64,000 nt of DNA from the NCBI GenBank assembly GCA_964411925.1, contig CAYPNI010000001.1, positions 1 through 64,000 on the forward strand. The letters run 5' to 3'. The translations under genes were made by a program, and so were the position numbers. The notes beneath the pieces are model-generated. The model was not told the DNA's origin. It was given only the letters and a program-made list of their open reading frames with translations, and did no database searches. Position 1 is the first letter of the stretch, and the number at the start of each line of letters is the position of its first letter. Positions 14,356-23,027 of the stretch are shown here, in pieces. This stretch comes from VFKU01 sp964411925 (GTDB taxonomy: Bacteria; Hydrogenedentota; Hydrogenedentia; Hydrogenedentales; GCA-2746185).

Positions 14356-15941
14356 TACGGTGTGGGCAACCCCGCGGAGGATTCCTGCTTCGCGGCTTCG
14401 GTCGTCGCGGCGTGCTTCCCGTTCGTGCCGTTGCGCGCTTTTTTGGACGGAACCGGCGCCGCGGACGACTGTTTCGCTCGCCCGATCTCAATGCGTTCGT
14501 GAGGCTGCACGCCGGCGGCGGCTCGCAACTCGGCGAACCCTTCGTCCACGCACTGCGCGAAGAACTCCACGTCCGGCGCGGCATTCGTGTCCGCGATGTA
14601 GCCGAAATGCAGTTTGTGGTTGTAACTGAAGACGCCCATGTTGAGGCCCATGCCGGGCGCGACGGGCAACAGCGGGTAGTGCGACTCGATGCGGCAGCCG
14701 CGCGCGTACAGCGGAATCTGCGGTCCGGGGACGTTGGTGCAGACCATGTGCATGCCGGGGGTCTGCATCGCGGTGTTCAGCAGCGATTGCGACGCCGGCG
14801 AGACCATGGCCGCGCCGAGCAGCGCCTGCACGGGCGCGGGGGCGCCCTGCATGCTCTGCGTGAGGATGCTGAGCAGGTCGGCGAGCTTGACTCGCTTGAG
14901 GATGCTGGTACGTTCGGTGACGTCTTCGAGCCGCTTGAGCGGGTCCTTCGCACCGAGCGGGACATCCACCGGGAGCAGCGAGACCTTGTTGCCGAGCGAA
15001 CCGCGCTCGTGCTCCTGACGCACGCTGACGGGCACCATCACGCGCAGATTGCGCCGGCCGACGGACACGCCGTGCTTTTCGAGATAGCGCCGGACGCCCG
15101 CGCCGAGCGCGCTGAGCACGACGTCGTTCACGGTGCCGCCGCAAGCGGCGCGGATCGCGCGGGCATCCGCAAAGGACGCTTCGCTCCAGGCGAGCTTTCG
15201 CTTGCCGGAGAACTGGTAGACATTGAACGGGAGCCGGCGGACGGGTTGCGCGATGTCGCGGAGCATTCCGGGCAACTCCCGCAGCATCGGGAGGCCCTGG
15301 CCGCCGCGGAAATTACGCGCGAATCCGAGCAGGTTGCGCTGCACTTCCGACCACGACTCGATCTGCTCGCCGAAATTGTCCCAGAGCGTGTCAAGCAGCA
15401 GCGAGTTCGAGTCCGGCGCGGGCTCGGGCTCGAAAGGCTTCGGCGTGACGGGTTTGGGATCCGGCGTCAGGTCATAGGCGACGTTGAGAAGTTCCGCACC
15501 GGAGACGCCGTCCACCATGCAATGGTGCACGAGCCAGAGCAGGCCGCCGCGGCCGCCCTCGAGCCCGTCGACGACGTACAGGCGCCAGAGCGGTCTTGCG
15601 CGATCGAGCGTGCCGGCGAAGAGCTTGCTGACGAGCCGGCGGAAATGGGCCATCGTGCCGGGTTTGGATAACGTGACGCCGATGACGTGGTTCTTGATGT
15701 CGAATTCGGTGTCGTCCACCCAGATGGGATGGCCGAGGTTGAGCGGCGTCATCATCAGCCGCTGGCGGTATCGCGGGATGAATTGCATTTTCGCGTCGAG
15801 GTCGCGCTGCAGCGCGTCGACCGACGGCGCGGAGTCGAGAATATCGATGCCGCCGATGTGCATCGGGGCGGTGGCGCATTCGGCGTAGATGAACGTCGAA
15901 TCCAGCGGGCTGAGCCGCCGAGCGAGTTTCTTTTCTTCCAT
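14355..15941 (-). CDS. Wax ester synthase / diacylglycerol acyltransferase (WS/DGAT), copy 1
   Basis: A 528-aa bifunctional WS/DGAT. These enzymes esterify fatty alcohols or diacylglycerol with acyl-CoA to make wax ester or triacylglycerol at the inner membrane and lipid-body surface. The catalytic HHXXXDG motif is intact (HHCMVDG, residues 139-145). Family landmarks are LSPLDSTFIYAE at the N-terminus, PLWRLYVVDGLEGG before the motif, NDVVLSALGAGVRRYL, and NVPGPQIPLYARGCRI in the C-terminal half. The last 40 residues are a low-complexity, Lys/Ala/Ser-rich tail. The start at MEEKKLARR has AAGGGAAA upstream. It is divergent from the lipase at 16219 and paralogous to the WS/DGAT at 20036. Confidence 0.93.
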   Translation of the reverse strand: MEEKKLARRLSPLDSTFIYAECATAPMHIGGIDILDSAPSVDALQRDLDAKMQFIPRYRQRLMMTPLNLGHPIWVDDTEFDIKNHVIGVTLSKPGTMAHFRRLVSKLFAGTLDRARPLWRLYVVDGLEGGRGGLLWLVHHCMVDGVSGAELLNVAYDLTPDPKPVTPKPFEPEPAPDSNSLLLDTLWDNFGEQIESWSEVQRNLLGFARNFRGGQGLPMLRELPGMLRDIAQPVRRLPFNVYQFSGKRKLAWSEASFADARAIRAACGGTVNDVVLSALGAGVRRYLEKHGVSVGRRNLRVMVPVSVRQEHERGSLGNKVSLLPVDVPLGAKDPLKRLEDVTERTSILKRVKLADLLSILTQSMQGAPAPVQALLGAAMVSPASQSLLNTAMQTPGMHMVCTNVPGPQIPLYARGCRIESHYPLLPVAPGMGLNMGVFSYNHKLHFGYIADTNAAPDVEFFAQCVDEGFAELRAAAGVQPHERIEIGRAKQSSAAPVPSKKARNGTNGKHAATTEAAKQESSAGLPTP

Positions 15942-16132
15942 TTCCCTTCTTCCCGATTCGTCGCCACGAACACGGGTGCATCGTGGCATTAATGCGAATT
16001 ACCAGACAACTGCGCAGCGATTCTTATTTCGACTGGCGGTAAAAGTTGTTCAAAGGTGAGCAACGAGGGCGCGGACGCTTGCGCCACTGCGTTTCGGGCG
16101 CTGAGTGATCGGTAGTGTATCACAGAACTTGA

Positions 16133-16160
16133 TTGAGAACACATTAATCTTTGTTATACT
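16133..16160 (+). promoter_or_regulatory. Candidate sigma70 promoter for lipase 1
   Basis: TTGAGA, 16-nt spacer, TATACT, in an AT-rich stretch unusual for this window. The predicted start is about 50 nt before the GTG at 16219. Confidence 0.55.
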
Positions 16161-16218
16161 TTTTGTTGTTATTCGCGCGCCCAGTTTCTTCACAGATTGA
16201 ACAGTACTGGAGCAGTCG

Positions 16219-17061
16219 GTGTCCGGGAAGAAGTTCGTCTTCGTCGAGGATGAAGAAGCAGTATTCCTTCCAATCTGGCGCGAATCCCTCACCGGAATTG
16301 AATGGGCGCGACTTCGCGCGCGCCCGGTTTACTACGGGCTGAATATTCCCAAGGGCGAAGGTCAAGCGGTTGTGACGGTTCCTGGATTTCTCGGATCCGA
16401 TCTGTATCTGCTCGAGATGAATTTCTGGCTGCGCAGGATCGGTTACAAATCGTACCGTTCAAGAATTGGGCGCAACTCGGATTGTCCGGACATCCTCGTC
16501 GATCGGTTGATCGAGACGATCGAGCGCGCGAACGACGAGACGGGCGGGCCGGTGCGCCTGATCGGGCACAGTCTCGGCGGGATGTTGTCGCGATCGGCGG
16601 CGATGATCGCGCCGGAGCGCGTGAACGCCGTAATCACGTTGGGCTCGCCGTTCCGCGGCGTGCGCAGTCACCCAACGGTGTTGCGCACGGGGAAATTCAT
16701 TCGCGAGCGCGTCCGTGCACGCGGGAACGGGTCACGCCCGAAGCACAAGCCGATGCGCGAGGCGTGCTTCTCGGGTTCGTGCAATTGCGGGTTCGTCGAA
16801 TCGTTGCGGGCGGGCCTGCCGGCGACGGTGCACCAGACGGCGATCTACACGAAGACGGACGGCATCGTGGACTGGAGCGTGTGCATCACGGGCGATCCCA
16901 CGATCGATATCGAGGTCAAGGGAACGCACTGCGGCCTGGCGTGGAACCCGCAGGTGTACACGTTGATCGCGGAGCGGCTGTCGGAGGCGTCCGATCACGT
17001 GTCGCACGCCGCCGCCGCGGACGTTCGCGATGCGGACCTGCGGGGCGTGTCGTTTATCTAG
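16219..17061 (+). CDS. Alpha/beta-hydrolase lipase/esterase, copy 1
   Basis: A 280-aa alpha/beta hydrolase. VVTVPGFLGSD (residues 51-61) gives the oxyanion-hole region. The nucleophile elbow GHSLGG (116-121) holds Ser118; the likely acid is Asp214 or Asp218 (TKTDGIVDW) and the likely base is His237 (KGTHCGL). The nucleophile is serine, not the cysteine of PHA synthases. A cysteine cluster (ACFSGSCNCG) is absent from the paralogue at 21608. The GTG start has GGAG 7 nt upstream. Its neighbours are a wax synthase and a phasin-like gene, so a role in mobilising or remodelling stored ester lipid is a fair inference. Confidence 0.85.
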   Translation: MSGKKFVFVEDEEAVFLPIWRESLTGIEWARLRARPVYYGLNIPKGEGQAVVTVPGFLGSDLYLLEMNFWLRRIGYKSYRSRIGRNSDCPDILVDRLIETIERANDETGGPVRLIGHSLGGMLSRSAAMIAPERVNAVITLGSPFRGVRSHPTVLRTGKFIRERVRARGNGSRPKHKPMREACFSGSCNCGFVESLRAGLPATVHQTAIYTKTDGIVDWSVCITGDPTIDIEVKGTHCGLAWNPQVYTLIAERLSEASDHVSHAAAADVRDADLRGVSFI

Positions 17062-17138
17062 TCCCGCACGCCTCCCGAGCGTGTATATTTCTCGTCGGCG
17101 CAGCGCTATACTCCGGCTGTTACTCGAGGGCACACTTC

Positions 17139-17576
17139 ATGACGCAAGCATCGGGAAAAGACGGCGCGGCGGACGCGGTGCGCCGTGCCGCGGACCGGAC
17201 GCGCGAAGCCGGCAGCAAGCGCGCGGCCGACATGGCGCTGCGCACGATCGCGTTGCAGCGCAAGGCGTTCAACGGGGCGATTCGCGGCCTTGGGACGCTG
17301 CAAGACCAGACGGGCAAGGTGCTGCACCGGTTCTCCCAGAGCGCGGCGTGGGTCCCCGATGAGGGGAAGCAGGTCGTGGACGAGTGGAACAAGGCGACCA
17401 AGCGCGGGCGGGACGACTTTCAGAAGACGATGGAGAAGAGTTTCGATTTGCTCGAGCATTACTTCGAGCGCGTGAAGGCGGGCGGGCCGGCGCCGAAAAA
17501 GAAGACCGTGGCGAAGCGGAAGGCGGCGACGAAAAAGAAAGCGGCCGCGAAGAAACCCGCTGAAGGCGGTTCGTGA
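17139..17576 (+). CDS. Phasin-like protein with histone-like lysine tail
   Basis: A 145-aa protein. Residues about 15-115 are amphipathic helix (ALRTIALQRKAFNGAIRGLGTLQDQTGKVL, then WNKATKRGRDDFQKTMEKSFDLLEHYF), resembling phasin-family granule-coating proteins. The last 30 residues are a K/A-rich tail (KKKTVAKRKAATKKKAAAKK). This is the same two-part plan as Pseudomonas PhaF, whose AAKP-type tail binds DNA and helps partition granules. The likely role, coating lipid inclusions and tethering them to nucleoid, is inferred. The ATG is chosen with GAGGG upstream; the longer frame continuing upstream is the shadow of the lipase. A TATACT box lies at 17107-17112. Confidence 0.7.
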   Translation: MTQASGKDGAADAVRRAADRTREAGSKRAADMALRTIALQRKAFNGAIRGLGTLQDQTGKVLHRFSQSAAWVPDEGKQVVDEWNKATKRGRDDFQKTMEKSFDLLEHYFERVKAGGPAPKKKTVAKRKAATKKKAAAKKPAEGGS

Positions 17577-17602
17577 GACTGGTGGGCGGACCGCTGGATG
17601 AA

Positions 17603-17640
17603 GCGATCGCTTCGTCGCGAACCCGGTTGCCCGCGATGAC
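17603..17640 (+). repeat. Dispersed repeat family B, diverged copy
   Basis: GCGATCGCTTCGTCGCGAACCC...CGCGATGAC, matching the family-B outline with several substitutions. Confidence 0.6.
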
Positions 17641-17679
17641 GATTTCGAATAGTGAGCGCGCGGTTGGGGAGCGCTGGGA

Positions 17680-18273
17680 GTGACGAACGTGAGTGAGACT
17701 GCGACGGGCGAAGCGGTTCAACCGCTGTATTGGTATCCGCGGACCGAGCAAATCGGCGGACAGGAGGTCACGTTCAAACTGATGCGGCCTCAGGACGAGG
17801 CCGACGTTGAGCGGGCGCTGCTCAGCTTCACGCAGAGTCTTCCGGCGAGCGACCTCGTTTTTTTGCGGATGGACATCACGCAGCCGGACGTGATTCGCGA
17901 GTGGGTGCAGAACATCCTGCTCGGGCGCACGCTCACGGTGCTCGCCCTGGTAGACGGCAAGTTGGTGGGTTACGGCAACCTGCACCTGAGCCGCCTGCAA
18001 TGGACGCGGCACATCGGCGAGATCCGGGTGCTGGTGCAACCGCAGCATCGCGGCCTGGGCCTGGGTGAATACCTCGTCAACGATCTGATGAAGCTGGCCG
18101 AGGAGAACGATCTGTCGCGCGTTGTCGCACACATCGGGTCCGAACAGCCGCGCGTGCGCGCGATGTTCGAGCGGCTCGGCTTCCACGCCGAGGCGCTACT
18201 CACCGACTGGCTGATGGACCGCAATCACAAGAAGCACGATTTGGTCATCATGTCGCACGAGGTTGCGCGCTGA
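17680..18273 (+). CDS. GNAT-family N-acetyltransferase, paralogue
   Basis: A 197-aa GNAT protein. The acetyl-CoA-binding motif is EIRVLVQPQHRGLGLGEYL, with the Q/R-x-x-G-x-G loop more canonical than in its paralogue at 13685. Shared with the paralogue are an acidic-rich ALLSFTQSLPASDLVFLRMD segment, DVIREWVQNILLGRTLTVLAL, LVGYGNLH and a C-terminal MFERLGFHAEALLTDWL. The GTG start has GGGGAG about 9 nt upstream; a second in-frame GTG lies at 17689. The two GNATs flank the first wax synthase/lipase/phasin group. The substrate is unknown. Confidence 0.85.
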   Translation: MTNVSETATGEAVQPLYWYPRTEQIGGQEVTFKLMRPQDEADVERALLSFTQSLPASDLVFLRMDITQPDVIREWVQNILLGRTLTVLALVDGKLVGYGNLHLSRLQWTRHIGEIRVLVQPQHRGLGLGEYLVNDLMKLAEENDLSRVVAHIGSEQPRVRAMFERLGFHAEALLTDWLMDRNHKKHDLVIMSHEVAR

Positions 18274-18474
18274 CGATCTGCGTCGGGTCGCGCAGGAGCG
18301 TCGTGGATCTCTGGCAGACCTCGGTCCCTGCCGGCAATACGCATTTCCGTGGTCGCGCCCCCTTGTCTTTCCCGCCCCTGCGGGAATGACAAAAAAGGGA
18401 CGGCTCAAGTTCAGGACGGCGTCGGGTGAGTGGACGCTTACCTACTCGTGGAGCGACCCAAATTACGGGCCAGC
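18274..18474. repeat. Intergenic stretch with family-A repeat copy
   Basis: No gene. A family-A copy is at about 18368-18393 (TTTCCCGCCCCTGCGGGAATGACAAA), with perfect CCCGC / GCGGG arms. It lies between convergent genes and could weakly terminate both. Confidence 0.6.
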
Positions 18475-19992
18475 TCAGACTTCCGGTGCCGTCGTGTTGG
18501 GATCGCGATCGGAGTCGGCGCCGAGATTGGGATTCGTCAGGGAGTGCCGTAGATACTTCGCGATGGTGATAGGCGTGCCGAGGTAGAGACGGACGAGGTC
18601 GGCGTTGGAGATGTGGGTCGCGAAGGATTTCGACCACGGCAGGGAGATGTAGCGGCGGGGCCATTCGAGCGCGAGGCGGAGCAGGGCCTCGCGCAGGAAC
18701 ACGCGGCGGATGGAACAATCGGGGTCGATGTCTTTTACGACACCCTCGAGCGTGAAGAGGCTCTTGCGCAACAGGACGAGGTTCGCCGGAAACCTCACGC
18801 CGTTTGCCATCAAGTCCTCGAACAGGTCGGTAAACCAAGACGGCCCGGGGACCTGATCGCGGCGGACCTGCCGGAGCGACGCGCGGACGACTTCGCGCGC
18901 CCGGGCTTCGTCGTCGATCGCGGTTGCCAGCGCGCGCACGGCGTTGGTGACGCGGCGCGTGCTGAGGCTGATGGCGCCGAGGAACATTTCGGCCATCAGC
19001 TCGCGCTGGCGCTTGTCCACCTGGCCCGCGAGGCTCCAGTCGAGCAGCGCGAGCCGGCCGTCGGGCATGGCAAACAGGTTTCCCGCGTGCGGGTCGGCGT
19101 GGAAGATGGTCGCCGCGGCACGGCTGAAGATGACGTCGGCGATGAGCGACTCGACGACAGATTTTGCGAGTCGCCTGCGGAGCTTCGAAGCGGAGGGGTC
19201 CCGCTCGACGTCCGTGACGCGCGCGCCGTCGATGCGCTCCATGGCCGTGAGGCGCGGCGTGCAGAACGGAAGCAGCCCGGGCACTTTGACGTCGGGCGAG
19301 CGCGCGAAGAATTTCCTCGCGACGCGCAGGTTGCGCTGTTCGCGCAACAACTCGGTCTCGCCGTGCAGCAAATCGCGGACGGTGCTGAACGTCTCGCGGT
19401 ACTGGAACGCCGGGATGCCGTAGTGAGCGCGGCGGTCGTCGAGATAATCCGCAACACGGACGAGGACGTCGAGTTCCTCGGCAAGCTTGTCGGCCAAGCC
19501 CGGTTTCACCACCTTAAGCATCGCGCGCTCGGGCGTCGAGCAGCCGGGGCGGCGCCAGGTTGCCGGAACAACGAAGGCGACGCTCGCCTCGATCGTGCCT
19601 TCAATCTCCAGCGCGATGTCGTACTTCGCGACGGCGTCGCCGAGTTCCTCGAGCGTAACGTCGCGGACGATGTCGTGATCGATGGTCGTGTGAAACATTT
19701 CCAACTGCTGCAAGCGCGCGCGGAACGCCGGGTCGAGCGCGCCATGGCGCGCGACGACCTGGCCCAGTTTATGAAGCGAGGGTGAGGCGTGCATGAGCGC
19801 GACGATGCGTTGCGCGGTGGGAGCGCCCGGCGGGAGCGCGGCCTGTGCGCCGAGAATCTCGTCCCGGCGCGACTCGGTCAGTTGTTCGAGGAAGTAGAAC
19901 GCCGCGTCGCGGATCGCGGGGCGGAATGTCTCGTACTGATCGGGGACGATCTCGGAGACGTCAATCAACGATGTGAAGTCGATCAGTTGCAC
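18475..19992 (-). CDS. ABC1/UbiB-family atypical kinase
   Basis: A 505-aa ABC1/AarF/UbiB-type protein-kinase-like enzyme. The catalytic-loop equivalent HADPHAGNLF is intact, followed by the metal-binding DWS of ALLDWSLAGQ. The lysine of LKVVKPG is the probable ATP-binding lysine, and E-L-D-V in the helix after it fits the KxGQ-less divergent subgroup. Members support ubiquinone synthesis or lipid metabolism through ATPase activity. Here it is last in a minus-strand run of phaR, lipase 2, WS/DGAT 2 and this gene, 43 nt after the wax synthase stop, so a role tied to neutral lipid is inferred rather than quinone synthesis. Confidence 0.85.
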   Translation of the reverse strand: MQLIDFTSLIDVSEIVPDQYETFRPAIRDAAFYFLEQLTESRRDEILGAQAALPPGAPTAQRIVALMHASPSLHKLGQVVARHGALDPAFRARLQQLEMFHTTIDHDIVRDVTLEELGDAVAKYDIALEIEGTIEASVAFVVPATWRRPGCSTPERAMLKVVKPGLADKLAEELDVLVRVADYLDDRRAHYGIPAFQYRETFSTVRDLLHGETELLREQRNLRVARKFFARSPDVKVPGLLPFCTPRLTAMERIDGARVTDVERDPSASKLRRRLAKSVVESLIADVIFSRAAATIFHADPHAGNLFAMPDGRLALLDWSLAGQVDKRQRELMAEMFLGAISLSTRRVTNAVRALATAIDDEARAREVVRASLRQVRRDQVPGPSWFTDLFEDLMANGVRFPANLVLLRKSLFTLEGVVKDIDPDCSIRRVFLREALLRLALEWPRRYISLPWSKSFATHISNADLVRLYLGTPITIAKYLRHSLTNPNLGADSDRDPNTTAPEV

Positions 19993-20035
19993 GGGGCAAC
20001 CCCCATTCTGCCGCGCACTCGTTTCTCGTTTCGCT

Positions 20036-21565
20036 TCAACGATCGGCAGACCCGACTTTTGGTTCCGATTTCACAGCCGGAGCCTTCTTCGTGCGTGCGG
20101 CGACTTTCTTTCGCGGGGCGCGCTTCGTGACAGGCTTGGCCGAAACGTCGAGCGTCGCCGCTTTGAGTTCGTCGAACGAGTCCTGGATACATTGGGCGAA
20201 GAAGTCCGGATCGGGGACAATTTCGCGGCACGACGTGATGGAGATTGTTATCGCGCCGTAATAGCTGAACACGGGCATGATGAGACCCATTCCGTCAAGG
20301 ATGGGTCCGAGGCCGAAATGCGCGACGAGCCGCGCGCCGACGGAATACAGCGGGACCTGCGGCCCGGGGACATTCGTAATGACGCAGTTGAACATCGGCC
20401 GGATCGCGTTTGCGAGGCCCCAGCGCGTGTAGAGGCGCGCGGCGAGCCCGGCGGTCGATGAGGGAATGAATTGCGTGTAGTCCGTCATGAGCCGGGCGCC
20501 GACGGCGTTGGTTAGTTCCTTGGAATGCGTGGTCGCTTCGTGGACGGCGAGGAGACGCTCCCTCGGGTCGGCGATGTCCGACCGGACGGGCAGCAGCATT
20601 CCGGAGACCTGGTTGCCGGCGTCCTTGCGCTGGTCATCCGTGCGGACGGAGATGGGCGCCATGGCGACGAGCGACGTTTCGGGAAGTTCTCGCTTGCTCT
20701 CGAGGTACTTGCGCAGCGCGCCGCCGCAAATGGTGACGACGACATCGTTGACCGTCGCATTCTCGACGCTGTTTTTGACCGCGCGGACTTCAGCGAGATC
20801 GAACCGGCGGCCCTCGAAAACCCGGTGCGGCGAGACTTTTCCGTTGAAGCGCGTGCGCGGGACCTGGCCGGGGAGTTTGGGAGCGCGGAGTTTGCGCGTC
20901 GCCAGGCCGGCGGTGACGCGTGCGACGGCGGGCACGGACTGCGTGACGACCTTGGCGAGATTGAACGGCCGGCGCAGATTGTTCAGGTGCGCCCGCGTCA
21001 ACAGCTCGACCGCGGTCGGCTCGCGCTCGCCCTTCCAGCCGGACTCGACCGACGGGGGCGCCGGGACGGGCTCGAGGTCGTGCACGGCGGCGGACATCTC
21101 CGCACCGGAGACGCCGTCGATCGCGGCGTGATGGATTTTCGAGAGCACGGCAAAGCTGCCCTTGGGCAGGCCGGGGATGTTGTCGAGGCCTTCGATGACG
21201 TAGGCCTCCCAGAGCGGGCGGGCGTGATCGAGGGGGCGTGAATTGAGCCGCGCGACCTGGATGCAGAGTTGACGCCAATCGCCCGGCTTGGGCAGCGCGA
21301 TGTGGCGCAAGTGGAACTCGAGATCGAAGTCGGCGTCCTCGACCCAGTACGGATGATCGAGGTTGAGCGGCACACGCACGACCTTCTGCCGGAAACTACG
21401 CGCGCGCGGCATGCGCTCCTCGTAGAACCTGAGGATGTCCTTGAACCGCACCGCGCCGTCGGACGCGGTGGACTGGTCGTAGATGAGCAGTCCGCCGACG
21501 TGCATGGGTGCGTTCATGGTCTCGAAATAGAGGAAGGAAGCGTCGAGTCCGCTGAGCTGTTGCAT
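20036..21565 (-). CDS. Wax ester synthase / diacylglycerol acyltransferase (WS/DGAT), copy 2
   Basis: A 509-aa WS/DGAT. The catalytic motif is HHAAIDG (residues 145-151), preceded by PLWEAYVIEGLDNI. The start MQQLSGLDASFLYFET, VPLNLDHPYWV and NVPGPQVPLYSVGARLV are family landmarks. Unlike most WS/DGATs it ends in a Lys/Ala/Pro/Arg-rich tail (KRAPRKKVAARTKKAPAVK), similar in composition to the phasin tail at 17139. Such a tail could bind nucleic acid or the anionic granule surface; this is inference. It lies 42 nt downstream of lipase 2 in the phaR operon. Confidence 0.93.
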   Translation of the reverse strand: MQQLSGLDASFLYFETMNAPMHVGGLLIYDQSTASDGAVRFKDILRFYEERMPRARSFRQKVVRVPLNLDHPYWVEDADFDLEFHLRHIALPKPGDWRQLCIQVARLNSRPLDHARPLWEAYVIEGLDNIPGLPKGSFAVLSKIHHAAIDGVSGAEMSAAVHDLEPVPAPPSVESGWKGEREPTAVELLTRAHLNNLRRPFNLAKVVTQSVPAVARVTAGLATRKLRAPKLPGQVPRTRFNGKVSPHRVFEGRRFDLAEVRAVKNSVENATVNDVVVTICGGALRKYLESKRELPETSLVAMAPISVRTDDQRKDAGNQVSGMLLPVRSDIADPRERLLAVHEATTHSKELTNAVGARLMTDYTQFIPSSTAGLAARLYTRWGLANAIRPMFNCVITNVPGPQVPLYSVGARLVAHFGLGPILDGMGLIMPVFSYYGAITISITSCREIVPDPDFFAQCIQDSFDELKAATLDVSAKPVTKRAPRKKVAARTKKAPAVKSEPKVGSADR

Positions 21566-21607
21566 GAGTGTTGTCCTGGTATGGTTGGCCGTCGTCGTGA
21601 CGGGCGT

Positions 21608-22399
21608 TTACTTGTACAAGAAGCGGCGCGCGCCGGATCGATCGAACGGCTTCCACTCGCCCTCGGGCTGCGCGAGGCGGTCGGCGATGATATAGAGCAC
21701 GAGCGGATTAAATCCGAGCCCGCAGTGGCTGCCGGGGACTTCGATGTTGTCCGTCGTGGCGGATTCGATTTCGAGACAGGATTCCCAGGCGGCGACGCCG
21801 TCGGTCTTGGTGTACACCGACGTGGACGGCGCGGGCGGCGGCAGGGCGATGCCCTGGGCGAGGGTGGCGCGGCGCTTGGTGACGCGTTCGCCGGTGAGGC
21901 TGTCGTAGACGTGCACCGCGTAGGAGCCGTTTCCGGCGGTGGCGAAGGGGCTGCCGAGGCTGATGACCTGTCGGCAGGCGTGCGGCACGCGGCGGGCGAT
22001 TTCGCGGGCATAAATCCCGCCGAGACTCCAGCCGACGACGCTTATCGTCTGGCCGGTCTGATCATGAATCTGCTGCGCGCGGGCGTACATCCGCTCTTCG
22101 AGATCGCCCACGATGCCCCAGTTCCGGCCGAGTTCCCACGCGAAAACCTTGTAGCCCAGTTGGGTCAGGTACTTGCGCAAAGGCGTCGTCGAAATGTCCG
22201 ACGCGGTAAACCCTGGAAGGACGAGGACCGGGTGGCCGTCACCCCGGGGCATCCGGCGCAGGAACGGCCACGATACCGGCAGCGTCGCGAGCTCGGCGAG
22301 TGCGCGCTGGATCTCGAAGGCCGTAAGCAATAGAGACGGCGGCTTGGGGCGGAACACTTCTTCCGCCGGCCCGTCGTGTTTTCCGTTTGTAGAAGCCAT
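21608..22399 (-). CDS. Alpha/beta-hydrolase lipase/esterase, copy 2
   Basis: A 263-aa paralogue of lipase 1. VLVLPGFTASD (residues 58-68) forms the oxyanion region and GWSLGG (123-128) the nucleophile elbow with Ser125. An Asp in YTKTDGVAAW and a His in PGSHCGLGFNP complete the triad. The N-terminal helix contains EIQRALAELATLPVSWPFL. The start MASTNGKHD lies only 4 nt after the phaR stop, so the two are translationally linked; the longer frame upstream is the phaR shadow. It is a candidate lipid-body esterase. Confidence 0.85.
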   Translation of the reverse strand: MASTNGKHDGPAEEVFRPKPPSLLLTAFEIQRALAELATLPVSWPFLRRMPRGDGHPVLVLPGFTASDISTTPLRKYLTQLGYKVFAWELGRNWGIVGDLEERMYARAQQIHDQTGQTISVVGWSLGGIYAREIARRVPHACRQVISLGSPFATAGNGSYAVHVYDSLTGERVTKRRATLAQGIALPPPAPSTSVYTKTDGVAAWESCLEIESATTDNIEVPGSHCGLGFNPLVLYIIADRLAQPEGEWKPFDRSGARRFLYK

Positions 22400-22403
22400 G
22401 TCG

Positions 22404-22943
22404 TCAGGATTCCGCGTGCGAGTTCGCCAGTTGCCGCTCGAGCGCTTCGAGGCGCTCGCGCAGTTCCCCGAGTTCGGTGGACGGATTCGGCGGCGCGGCG
22501 TTCGGCTCTGCCAACTTCTCGCGCGCGATCGTCCAGGGAAACGCACCCGTGGAGGCAACGCCGAAGAATTTCTGCAGCGCCTCGAGCGGGCCGAGCGAAC
22601 TTGCGCGGGCAGGCGTCAGGCGATCGCGCAGGTCCTGATGTGCGCGCAGGTAGAGATCCAGGGCAAACCGGAAATAACTCGTGAGTATCTGCTGCTGCGC
22701 GCGGCCGCTGGCCATGATGATCTGCCGCAGCATGTCCGTCGGCAGCGCGGAGTTCTTGTCCCGGGCGCCTTCGACAATGATCTGCGTGAGGACGACGCGG
22801 GTCAGGTCTTCATTGGACTTCGCATCGACCACCTGAACCTCCCGGCCCTCGCGCACCATCTGCGCGACTTCGTCGAGGTTGACGTATCGGCTGGCCGAGG
22901 TGTCGTAGAGACGGCGGTTCTCGTACTTCTTGATGACGACCAT
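22404..22943 (-). CDS. phaR: PhaR-type polyhydroxyalkanoate/granule regulator
   Basis: A 179-aa protein. Residues 1-60 are the PHB/PHA accumulation regulator DNA-binding domain (MVVIKKYENRRLYDT then SRYVNLDEVAQMV), nearly identical to the family signature. A PHB_acc-like segment (ALPTDMLRQIIMASGRAQQQ) and a C-terminal coiled coil (LGELRERLEALERQLA) follow. In PHA producers PhaR represses phasin genes and lets go of DNA when granules form. Here it is divergent from a phasin-like gene, with a CTGC-N3-GCAG palindrome between them, and leads an operon with lipase 2, a wax synthase and an ABC1 kinase. The start is chosen at MVVIKKY, the usual N-terminus. Confidence 0.9.
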   Translation of the reverse strand: MVVIKKYENRRLYDTSASRYVNLDEVAQMVREGREVQVVDAKSNEDLTRVVLTQIIVEGARDKNSALPTDMLRQIIMASGRAQQQILTSYFRFALDLYLRAHQDLRDRLTPARASSLGPLEALQKFFGVASTGAFPWTIAREKLAEPNAAPPNPSTELGELRERLEALERQLANSHAES

Positions 22944-22997
22944 AGGTGTACTCCGCCCTGCTGTATCGCACAATCGCTTTCGCCGCACCGCACAACG

Positions 22998-23027
22998 ATA
23001 GTACCAAATCGAAACGGGGCTTGACAA
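22998..23027 (-). promoter_or_regulatory. Candidate phaR promoter
   Basis: On the minus strand TTGTCA (complement of 23022-23027), an 18-nt spacer and TACTAT. Its -35 overlaps the -35 of the divergent phasin promoter. Confidence 0.4.

Noticed and set aside
16219..17061. Lipase 1 as a PHA synthase
   Set aside because: The nucleophile elbow is GHSLGG with serine; PHA synthases use cysteine (G-x-C-x-G) and are much longer.
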